DNA of 64,000 nucleotides from Brienomyrus brachyistius. Its lineage: Eukaryota > Chordata > Actinopteri > Osteoglossiformes > Mormyridae. The position numbers and the translations under genes are program-made. Under the pieces are notes generated by a model. The model made no database searches. It was not told where the DNA came from and was given only the letters and a program-made list of their open reading frames with translations. The DNA lies in the NCBI RefSeq assembly GCF_023856365.1, contig NW_026042413.1, positions 233,501 to 297,500 on the forward strand, read 5' to 3'. Positions 1-9,519 of the stretch are shown one piece after another (positions within the stretch are counted from its first letter, which is position 1; every line of letters starts with the position of its first letter).

Positions 1-1490
1 TCTGCCTTAAGAGCCCCTGTTCTGCCGTTGATCTTTTGCATGGATGCTATCATGTATTAGTTTACTCTATGAAATTTAGTTTGAATTTTGATCACATGTC
101 AAACTAAAGCATTTTGGACTGGATTCCTGAGTTCTTTTTAACGCTGTTAAGTTACATTTTTATTTCAGCATAATTACAAGTTCCCGCAGGGAAGAAATAA
201 GTCAGTTACTTAATAAATGACTATAAAGTAGTTGCTGCAGTATATATTCCATAAATTTACTGAACTGGAGTTTTATGCATCCTTACAAAGTAATAACTGT
301 ATGTGTTCTTTAAGTATGAAAGAGTTTAGGACATTGTCACCTGCAGTGGACGGCCACGTGTCCCCATAATTATAACTTTAGATTATATTTCTGCATGACT
401 GAGTATTCACTGAGTACCTGGTAGTGTTGGATGATATTTACGTCTCATATTTACCATTTATGTCAGTCTTCAAAGTGTGTGGATTATTAAGGTTGGTCTT
501 GGTTGTTTTCTTCCCTGGAGAAACAGAAGTTTAATGCCATGATGCCACAGCAGCTCGCCGTTCCTGTCAGTACGGTGGAGGTAAGAGTTTGAAACATTCA
601 TCAGCCTGTCAGCTACGCATCTCGCCTGGACATGGGACTCAGCTTTTATTCTTCCATAATACCGCTTAAGTACCTCACTCTACTCAATCTCAGTACTGTT
701 TAAGGGTAAATAACTTTTGTCACTGACTGCCAGAGATTATGGCAATTAAATGGAAAATATGAAGCAGACATATGAAATACAGTGGGCTGTTTGCAGTAAG
801 TTGGGCTTAGGGTTAGTAATGGGGCTTTTTCCACTGACTTCTGCTTCTGTGCCCTTTCTTCACACTGCTGTTCAACTGTCCTCTTTATAGGAGGGAGGAG
901 CAGCGCAAATGCAGCCGACAGATATAAAGCCATGTGCTGGCAGCAGACGCTTCGCACCCCTTAATAGCATATCTGTTGCTGGTAAGACTGTCTGTGCTGC
1001 CGGTCATCTCAGTAACCAGGTGAAACTCCCCAGGCAAGATCAGGACAATGTTGTGTTGAGTTTCAGTGAGTTTCCTGTGTGTAAAGCCAGTTTTGGGGTC
1101 AATGTGGAGCCTGGTCCAGTCATGAGCTGGGGAGACGTGACCAAGGCTGCACTGTTACTCTTGTGTGTCTTTTCATTCAAAACTCTTTTTTTTTTTATTT
1201 CCCCATAGTGTCCATCATCTTGAGCAGCACCGGCTGTCATTTAGCACAAAAGATGCCTGTTCAGTTTTCCATCTGAACAAGGGCCCTCTGGACCCAGGTG
1301 TGCACTACATGAGCACTTTGTTCCTGACTCCTTATCAGCGTTTACATTTACACTCTCAGCCAGTCTTTAATCTGCAAAGTTACGCTTGGTGAGATTTATA
1401 CAGACACGAGTAAAGAGGATTTTTTCACTTTTCCCAAATTCCCTCTAAGTCTGTATTTTCACCTCTTGAATGCTGGGATTTGTAGGCCCA
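1..1490. other. No gene recognised; one short integrase-exon echo
   Basis: Nothing here was recognised as a host gene. Positions 12-35 repeat a 24-base piece that recurs at 16817-16840, where it begins an integrase-like exon, so the left edge may hold a clipped copy of that retroelement. Short open frames at 909-1208 and 1165-1392 have no recognisable domain. Confidence 0.4.
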
Positions 1491-1496
1491 GCTCTT

Positions 1497-1930
1497 CACC
1501 ATGTATAACAACATCACCCTCAACGCTAGAGAAACCAAGGAGCTGATCCTGGACTTTCGCAAACGGATGACTCCCCAAAGTCCTATCTACATCGCAGAGG
1601 ATGCTGTAGAGGCTTCAACAGCTTCCAGTTCCTCGGGCACACAGCTTCTGGCGGTCAAAGGCATCGTCTTCAGGTGCTGCCTCAGAAAAGCAAGCAGCAC
1701 CTTGAGAGACTCTAGCCACCCAGCACTGTCACTTTTCACCTTCCATCCATCCATCTGCACAAGCATTTCCAGATTTAGAGACAAGTTTCCTCCCCATTGC
1801 TGTTAACCAGCCAGTGACGCTGACATTTCCTCACACTGCCACTGTTACCTCATTCTGTACTGTTACTGTGTCTGTCTATGCTGGTGCCATTACTTTAATT
1901 TTATTTATATAGTATTATCACTGGTTATAC
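1497..1930 (+). mobile_element. Degenerate LINE ORF2 fragment
   Basis: The translation of 1501-1806 starts with a stretch typical of fish LINE reverse transcriptases (ETKELILDFRK followed by SPIYI). It then jumps to the extreme C-terminal end of the same type of ORF (CLRKASSTLRDSSHPALSLF). The middle of the reverse transcriptase is missing, so this is an internally deleted, dead copy. The same LINE type appears in reverse at 34.8-35.2, 38.9-40.9 and 55.7-56.1 kb. The clade was not assigned. Confidence 0.6.
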
Positions 1931-2255
1931 TGTTGAGGTGCAACTACAGACAATTTTTCTTTGAATTAATCTAGCGACTATTTTCCCAAGCTGTTGATTC
2001 ATCAAAACTATTATTTTTCCTCCAGAAAATCAGATTGACCGTTTAAGTTAATATTATTTTAAGAACAACACAAACTACGTCATTGCGGGGTTTTAGATAA
2101 TGGACACTATACAGATATTTTTTTCGCCCACCATTCAATAAGCAGATAAGTAACTTGTCTAAAATATTTAGATTTGTATTGTGATCCCCAAAAGTTAGTA
2201 ATCTGTATAAAATCAGTGTATCTTTGTTTTTTAAATTTGATTCTGTAAATCAATG
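1931..2255. other. AT-rich stretch, nothing recognised
   Basis: AT-rich sequence between a LINE scrap and a Tc1 element. No coding or RNA feature is visible. Confidence 0.4.
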
Positions 2256-2257
2256 TA

Positions 2258-3426
2258 CACTGAACAAAAATATAAACGCAACACTTTTGTTTTTGCTCCC
2301 ATTTTTCATGAGATGGACTTAAAGATCTACAATTCATTCCAGATACACAATATTACCATTTCTCTCAAACATTTCTCACAAATCAGTCTAAATGTGTGAT
2401 AGTGAGCACTTCTGCTTTGCTGAGATAATCCATCCCACCTCACAGGTGTGCCACATCAAGATGCTGATCTGACATCATGGGTAGTGCACAGGTGTACCTT
2501 ATACTGCCCACAATAAAAGGCCACCCTGGAATGTGCAGTTTTGTCTCACAGCAAAATGCCACAGATGCCACAAGCATTGAGGGAGCGTGCAATTGGCATG
2601 CTGACAGCAGGAATGTCAACCAGATCTGTTGCTCGTGCATTGAATGTTCATTTCTCAACCATAAGCCGTCTCCAAAGGCGTTTCAGAGAATATGGCAGTA
2701 CATCCAACCGGCCTCACAACCGCAGACCACGTGTAACCACACCAGCCCAGGACCTCCACATCCAGCAGGTTCACCTCCAAGATCGTCTGAGACCAGCCAC
2801 TCAGACAGATAATGCACGGCCCCATGTTGCAAGGATCTGTACACAGTTCTTGGAAGCTGAAAATGTCCCAGTTCTTGCATGGCCAGCATACTCACCGGAC
2901 ATGTCACCCGTTGAGCATGTTTGGGATGTGCTTGACCGGCGTATACGACAGCGTGTACCAGTTCCCACTAATATCCAACAACTTCGCACAGCCATTGAAG
3001 AGGAGTGGACCAACATTCCACAGGCCACAATTGACAATCTGATAAACTCTATGCGAAGAAGATGTGTTGCATTGCATGAGGCAAATGGTGGTCACACCAG
3101 ATACTGACCGGTTCTGAGTCCCCAGACCCCCAATAAAGCAAAAAACTGCACATTCCAGGGTGGCCTTTTATTGTGGGCAGTATAAGGTACACCTGTGCAC
3201 TACCCATGATGTCAGATCAGCATCTTGATGTGGCACACCTGTGAGGTGGGATGGATTATCTCAGCAAAGCAGAAGTGCTCACTATCACACATTTAGACTG
3301 ATTTGTGAGAAATGTTTGAGAGAAATGGTAATATTGTGTATCTGGAATGAATTGTAGGTCTTTAAGTCCATCTCATGAAAAATGGGAGCAGAAACAAGAG
3401 TGTTGCGTTTATATTTTTGTTCAGTA
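2258..3426 (+). mobile_element. Tc1-like DNA transposon, internally deleted, copy 1
   Basis: An element of 1,169 bp bounded by TA at 2256-2257 and 3427-3428, the usual Tc1/mariner target duplication. Inverted terminal repeats are very long, about 285 bp each (2258-2542 and 3142-3426), and begin CACTGAACAAAAATATAAAC, with one mismatch at the right tip. The transposase inside lacks its middle third, so the copy cannot move on its own but keeps both ends. A near-identical copy with the same deletion lies at 62737-63906. Confidence 0.92.
2556..3107 (+). pseudogene. Tc1 transposase with internal deletion
   Basis: A 183-codon open frame starting at the ATG at 2556 and ending TGA at 3105-3107. Full Tc1 transposases have about 340 residues. 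The N-terminal DNA-binding part is present: two helix-turn-helix segments, with GMSTRSVARALNVHFSTIS in the first. The C-terminal catalytic part keeps the DNARPH motif (second Asp of the DDE triad) and SPDMSPVEHVWD (the Glu). The first catalytic Asp and the region around it are gone: residue text passes directly from RLRPATQT to DNARPH. The protein therefore could bind the inverted repeats but should not cut or join DNA. The frame is otherwise intact, which suggests that the deleted form spread recently with help from a complete transposase elsewhere. Expression is unknown. Confidence 0.9.
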
Positions 3427-3639
3427 TAGAATAAGCCCAGATTTTAACCTAAAAATTTTCCTCAAATGTTTATTCAGTGGAGATAAGTACAACCTCTAAA
3501 GATAGGCATACACCCGTTTTGGCAGTGTCTCCGGATCCCATGACAAATAATGCCTTCAGTACATCCTCCTCAACCCACACTGAAAGCAGAAGTGCTATGG
3601 GCTTTGCAAACGGTTTGCCGACATCACTCCTATACGTCC

Positions 3640-5817
3640 AATGATGACATTCACACCGTCTCCAGGGTGATGTTCCCTGACTCGCAGGGTCACTTGTGGT
3701 AAAGATAAAACCGCTTTTCTTGCGCGATTTGGACTCGCTCCATATATTAAAAGGGAGCTTCGTTGTCATGTTTGACGTAAGTATGAACAGGACCATCAAA
3801 AGAAAACAACTGGATGTGCATGTCAGGTATTGGGTGAATTATGAGAATGGCTCTCGAGTGCAGTCCTGGTTCTGGGATCACAGTACATGAGCCACTCCAC
3901 CGCTGAAGACTTACTGGAGAAGTTTAAGGTAAGCCATTCAATAACATTTAAACTCATTAACGAACCCATGATTTTTAAATATCCATGGTTTATCTTTACA
4001 TGTGTTTAAATGGGAGAACCATATTTATTGGTAAGCATATTTTAAAGATTTTATTGCTGCTTCATGGCTTTTGCTGCAAAAAAAATAGTTCATTGAGGAA
4101 ATAGAATGTTTAAGTGTTGTGTAGCAACATGTACAGCTGTTGTACAGGCAAAAACTCTGGCTCAGTCCAAAGGAGGTGGATATAGGAATGGCTGTCATCA
4201 AGGTGGGACTTCTGTGAATTCACTGGTATCTTTACATACAAATGTATCAAACAATTGTGAAGTAAAAAATATGTGAATAACATGGAGTTTGAGCTGGTTT
4301 GATATGTACAGCTGAGGTAGTGTTAACCTTGGGCTGAGTGTGCAGAAAGATTCTGGAAATTTGACAAACCATCTTTTTGTCAGAGACAGTCAGGAGCCAA
4401 AGGCAGTGGAAGTGACCTTGGTGTCCTTCAGATTAAAAAAAATTGCCAGATTGTGCTCTCAAAAATGTGCAAAAAGGCCTTGGATAAATGCCCTCTGAAG
4501 TACTCGATTGTACATGAGATGACGTGCTTGGACCCAAACAAAATGCACACCAGCCAGATAACTGCCAGCAGAAAAGGAGAAATCTCATGCAGAAGTTTGC
4601 GCAGGAGAATCGGTTGGCAGGCAGGATATCTGCTGGTAAATCATAGGATAAGAATAGGATAGTTCAGAATATTATTTTTAAATTATGCTTTTCTTTTTTC
4701 ACATCTAACTGAATCAGGGACGGATTACAAACCGGGTTAGCGGGGCCGCTGCCCAGGGGCCCTTGGGGTGCAGGGGGCCCGTGGGCCCCAAGCCCAAAAC
4801 AATTTGCAACGCTTATCAGCAATGTATTTTCGTTTGTCTATTTTAGAGGGCCTACATTCTTTGATCCTCTGCCTACAAGGTCCCCTGACCCTATAGGGAG
4901 GGTGTTTGGCTGCCAAGGGCCCTTGACTTGTGGTGGTTGTGGTGGTGGTGCAGGTGGTGGTGGTGGGGGGGGGCCTCGCGAACGTTTTACCCAGGGGCCC
5001 ACACAACCCATAATCCGTCCCTGAACTGAATAGTGTTAACACGTAGATTTTAGCAGTATTTAGAAGACCGACTCTTGGTGTTTGAAAAGAAGCATCAGCC
5101 CAGTTATATTTTCTTTGATGAGCCTAGAGATATCTCAAGATTAAATTAAAATGATTGCACATTTATGGTATCATAGGAAAATTGGGTTATAAATCACTTT
5201 CCTATTCTACATGTGATTCTGTGTATTGACATTGTTGATCTGCATCTAATCTACTGTAATTAATGTAATTACAGGTGATGCAATATCCCAGCAGTCTGAT
5301 AATCACCTGCACAATGAGGCAAAAGGCTTGGATTTTATATCCTTCATTCCTTCAGCACCATCCAAAGTTGATGTCTTTTTACATCAAAAAGTTAGTGGGC
5401 CTTATCCTGACCTCTGGATGTTCTGCAAGAACTTGCTGCTGCTGTCCTATGGGCAAGCCGAAGTGGAACGAATAGAGGTGGAGACCTGCAACTTATCAGA
5501 GGAAACAGTTGTTGCACAGAGGCTTATATGCGACCATGTCAGAGTGTGTGGGGGAGCAACCAAAGCGCCTCTGACCAAAGGTGAAAGATGAGCGAAAAGC
5601 AAAAAAGAAAACTTGAGGAACTCAAGAGGAAGAGAGTCTCACTGGAAAGTGTATGTGAGAGTTTACAAAAGGATGCTGAGCACATGGCAGAGGAAGCAGA
5701 GAGTGCTGCTGGAACCAAAAGGGCAACATTACTTACCAAGTCCAATACTCTGAGCCGACGAGCGAAGGAGGAGAAAGAGCAGTTGGTGGTCTTAAATGCA
5801 GATACTGAAGAATAGGC
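3640..5817 (+). pseudogene. Intron-bearing hAT-like gene remnant
   Basis: Three coding blocks with splice-like borders resemble a repeated fish family whose C-terminal end is hAT-like. Block 1 (about 3650-3931) has FLARFGLAPYIKREL in one frame and FVVMFDVSMNRTIKRKQLDV in another, then STAEDLLEKFK before a donor-like GTAAGC at 3933. Block 2 (about 4381-4636) follows an acceptor-like TTGTCAG and has KCPLKYSIVHEMTCLDPNKM. Block 3 (from 5275, after ATTACAG) has YPDLWMFCKNLLLLSYGQAEVER and CNLSEETVVAQRLICDHV, then shifts frame near 5585 into a lysine/glutamate-rich coiled-coil-like tail ending TAG at 5813-5815. Frameshifts in blocks 1 and 3 and a missing middle show that it is dead. A hAT MITE sits in the second intron. 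Family placement comes from remembered motifs and is not certain. Confidence 0.55.
4715..5023. mobile_element. hAT-type MITE with perfect 8-bp target duplication
   Basis: A GC-rich 309-bp element with inverted ends CAGGGACGGATTA at the left and TAATCCGTCCCTG at the right. It is flanked by identical 8-mers AACTGAAT at 4707-4714 and 5024-5031, as expected for the hAT superfamily. There is no coding capacity. It lies in an intron of the decayed hAT-like gene. Confidence 0.88.
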
Positions 5818-7365
5818 TACTGAACTGTGACTCCTAACACATCAAGAGTGAATCGGTGGAAACAAAAATATTTAGGTTCTTTGCATTTTTGGAGTATTTT
5901 ACTTTCTGTGCCTGTTTGTACATTGTTCACAGCCATAATACTTTATAATTACAAGGTAGTTTTATGTTAGAGCTCTTGCTCCAATAAATATGTGCCTTGT
6001 AATTAACTAAATTCTAGGCTATTCAGTTTTTTTTGCCCTCGTGATGGTCGTGGGTTGTGAAAAAAGCCTTCTTCTTAGGGGTACCGCTGGGGCCAGCCGG
6101 GCGTATGTCGTGGCTTCAGTGAGTACTTATGTTTGTCATGCTGCCTGTGTACTTTATAGCGGCACAACATATTTCTGCAAATTGCATGCGTCAAATTGTC
6201 TGTCTCTCTTAAAAAATATGAAGTGTCACCAAAATTTTAAACGGGGAATCAATCTCAATGAAAAATATTCGTCAAGTAACGTTTCTAAAATAATATAGAC
6301 ATACTAATAATTATATATTAATAAATCGGATGAACGATGCATCCCAAATTGTATCCGCTGCGCACTTCTTAATCAGGGCAATCGCATCGTGGAGGTTTCT
6401 GCAGACGCCCAAAAAGACTTACTTAAGAAAACTGTTGCATGATAATTTGTACCATTTTCAAGGGTGGGGGGCGTGCAGTAGATGCCCCCTTTATTTTTGT
6501 GCTTCTGCCGTTCAAACCGAGCAGCACTGAGTTTGTCATGGCACCTGACGCCAAATCTACTGCTTAGCTGCTACAGACAGAACTATCTTCAAATCACCAC
6601 TAGGGGGTGTCAATGCTGCAGCTTCGTTCTATGGTTGATCTTTTTCAAAGACAGTTTTTTTTCTCTCTCTCCACATAATCAACTTAACTGATTAGCGTGC
6701 TTTCATAGTAATGGTTTTTAATCCGTGTTAATCTTCTGAACAATGACTAGTAAAGGTTCTATGAGGTTGTCCTACTTACTATGGATTTTAAGTTTTTTAT
6801 CAAGGTGTTAAAACGTACCACAGTTGCCAGTCCTGTGTTTTATGTCTAGCAATTTGTACAGTTTCTTCAGTATAAACACATGCCATGATCTGTGAGAATC
6901 TCCTCCAGAACTCTGCATTTCCTCAAGATCTTTTTGTAATATTGCATCATGGCACTGCTCAGAACAACACAGATGGTGCATAACAACACAAGGGAGTACA
7001 AGACAACATGGTGCAGAAACAGTGCGATACAAAGCAGGACAAAACTGGATGATACGTGGTCAGTGGTGGATAAAGTGCAGTAACAGCTGTACAGTGCAGC
7101 TGCCGTGGAAATGACTGTTACAGGGGATGCAAAAGCTGCAGGTTTGAATTGTTTGGCGAATGAAGCTGTTCATGAATCTGCTAGTCAGTGTTTGTGGATG
7201 GTGGTCAGAGTCCTGGATTATAGACTGAACCTTGTTACTGTGGCAGTTAAAGTACAGCTGGTCAATGGAGGGCAGTTCAGTGCGAATGATGTTCTTAACA
7301 GACTTCGCAATGTACTGCCTTCCTGTCATGTGGCTCCACCATACCATAGTACTACTGTAAGAACT
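5818..7365. other. Unassigned intergenic sequence
   Basis: No gene was recognised. A CTCF-like word (CCACTAGGGGGTGTC) occurs near 6597. Open frames here are short and have no known domain. Confidence 0.4.
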
Positions 7366-8390
7366 AGGGATGTAACAATACATTCAACTCACCATTTGAT
7401 ACGATTCACGATTCTGAGTTCACGATACAATTTTCTAATTTTTTGCAGAATGAGCTGCAGACAAATATATTCAAAAATATTCTTATATTTATCTTTCTGA
7501 ACTGTTGACACTGTTGTGAACAGTGCAACTGAATTTGAATAAAATACTGTTGAAAAAAATCCCAAATCAAAATAAGTAAATAAAAAAAAAATAAATCAAA
7601 TAAATAAGCTAAGGTTTGCATGTGCAGCTTTTTAGCGTGCTTTGCCCTTTTAATAATCTTCACTCAGCTCACGGTGGTGCCAGTGGACCTGTTTGTGTAT
7701 GTTATCAGTCTATTACAATGTTTGCATGCAGTTTATGTCTTGTCTGTGCTTTTCTCGCTGTTTCCTCCTCGTTTGTGATTACCGGAAAGCTAATATGCTG
7801 CCACACCGCCAATTGAAGATCGGGGGGTGCGTCCATCCATCCATTTTCTGAAACCACTTAATCCCAACTGGGATCGCGGGGGAGACCGGAGCCTATCCCG
7901 GGAACAAGGGGCGCAGACAGGAACCAAGCCCAGGCAGTCACCTACACACCGCAGGTCGCACACACTCACACAACTACAGGGCCAATTTAGACTCACCAGT
8001 CAACCTATCCTGCATGCTTTTGGACCGTGGGAGGAACCTGGAGTCCCCGGCGAAAACGGGGAGAGCATGCGAACTCCACACAGAAAGGGCCCTGGACCGA
8101 AGCCAGCACTAACCACTGTGCCGTCCTCAGTTTCAAATTCATTCATCATCTCGCGTTCGCTCAAAACCAAAAACTGACGTACGATGTCGACGTGATACGC
8201 AGTGACATCTGACGTCAAACTCACATTGTGAAATCAAATGTAATATTACACCAGTTTTTCTGTTAAAGTACTGTGAAGTACTCCTACAATAGTGATTCAT
8301 TTTCCACATCAGCCGGTTTAAATCTTCATGCATTTGCACCGATTTTTAACTGATTTGTGATTCATCATTACATGCCAGGGCCAGCAGCTC
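7366..8390 (+). mobile_element. hAT-like non-autonomous element carrying a nested SINE
   Basis: The left end starts TAGGGATGTAACAATACATT and runs into CGATTCACGATTC and GAGTTCACGATAC, the hallmark of a widespread fish hAT-type MITE. The right part (about 8150-8385) is degraded and ends near TTGTGATTCATCATTACATG, roughly complementary to the left end. No clear target duplication was found. A reverse-strand V-SINE interrupts it at 7831-8130. Confidence 0.5.
7831..8130 (-). mobile_element. V-SINE, diverged, reverse strand
   Basis: Reads in reverse from a tRNA-like head (GTTAGTGCTGG near 8105-8115) through the V-SINE core (GTGTGGAGTTCGCATGCTC) to the ATGGATGGAC tail at 7831. It is more diverged than the other copies in the window, so probably an older insertion. 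Confidence 0.75.
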
Positions 8391-8694
8391 TGCATGGCTC
8401 GACCCTCATAAACATTCTCCACACATGCTGTTCAGGCAGTGGCCACAGAAATTCCCCCAGTGAACTTTATGCTTTCTGTCGGAGAGTATGCTGTGTTCTG
8501 GCCTTAAACCCTGCATACTACTTTGCAGACTTTGATCCTCTTAACAACAATTGGCATTTCTGGTGGCTGAATATCCATCCATCCGTCATCCAACTGCATG
8601 CTTAAAAGCTGTGAATAATAGTAATAATTCTTAAAATTGCAACTATCTAGAATTTCAGCCTAGTTACTCAGCTAAATTACTATTTAAACCTAGA
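8391..8694. other. No feature recognised
   Basis: About 300 bp with no recognised gene. A short CCATCCATCC word near 8576 may be a SINE-tail relic. Confidence 0.35.
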
Positions 8695-8706
8695 ATAATT
8701 TCTATA

Positions 8707-9061
8707 AGGGGCGGCATGGTGGTGCAGTGGTTAGCACTGTCGCCTCACACCTCTGGGACCCGGGTTCGTGTCTCCGCCTGGGTCACATGTGTGTGGAGTT
8801 TGCATGTTCTCCCCATGTCGTTGTGGGGTTTCCTCTGGGTACTCCGGTTTCCCCCCACAGTCCAAAAACATGCTGGGGCTAATTGGAGTTGCTGAATTGC
8901 CCGTAGGTGTGTGTGTGTGAGTGGATGGTGTGTGAGTGTGCCCTGCGATGGGCTGGCCCCCCATCCTGGGTTGTTCCCTGCCTCGTGCCCATTGATTCTG
9001 GGATAGGCTCCGGACCCCCCGCGACCCAATAGGATAAGCGGTTTGGAAAATGGATGGATGG
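8707..9061 (+). mobile_element. V-SINE, full length, 12-bp target duplication
   Basis: A complete tRNA-derived SINE of the V-SINE superfamily. The head has a pol III A-box-like TGGTGCAGTGGTTAGCA and a B-box-like GGGTTCGTGTCTCC. The conserved centre has GTGTGGAGTTTGCATGTTCT, and the tail is ATGGATGGATGG. Identical 12-mers ATAATTTCTATA flank it at 8695-8706 and 9062-9073. Good end preservation suggests a fairly recent insertion by LINE machinery. Confidence 0.9.
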
Positions 9062-9073
9062 ATAATTTCTATA

Positions 9074-9519
9074 TGTGTGATAGAATCAAAAAATATTTTG
9101 TTTTACATATAAATCTTCACAAGGTGTATTACACATGGTATTCCCCAGACACCGCCACCCCAACAGATGCTTTGTTTGTTAAGACAATAGCTCAGAAAGT
9201 GGTTGATCGATCTTTTGCAGCTTTTACCAAGGTTTGTACAAGCCAAAATTAAATTTTGAAACGGATCCCTGCCACACCCTGCCCTCCTGAACCTCCCGTT
9301 TCCTCCCTAGTGTGGTATAACGTGCCATGCCTGTTCCGCGTTTGTTTTACCTCTCCTTCCTGCCCTTGTGTTACTCATTTCAGGTGCCTCTAGTTTGCTC
9401 CCTGCTTAGCCTTGTATAAATGTGCTTCTCAGTCCTGCCTTTAATGTTGCTGCTGCTGTTTGCCTGTGTGTTCTTCCCTGCTTATGATTCCCCCGTGATC
9501 CAGTTGTGATCCAGTTGTC
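9074..9519. other. Unassigned, pyrimidine-rich
   Basis: C/T-rich sequence with words reminiscent of the fish LTRs found elsewhere in the window (for example GTGCCATGCCTGTTCCG near 9322), but no boundaries could be fixed and no gene is seen. Confidence 0.3.

Noticed and set aside
909..1208. Two overlapping frames that might form a small secreted protein
   Set aside because: No signal peptide, domain, or splice support; poly-T run inside.
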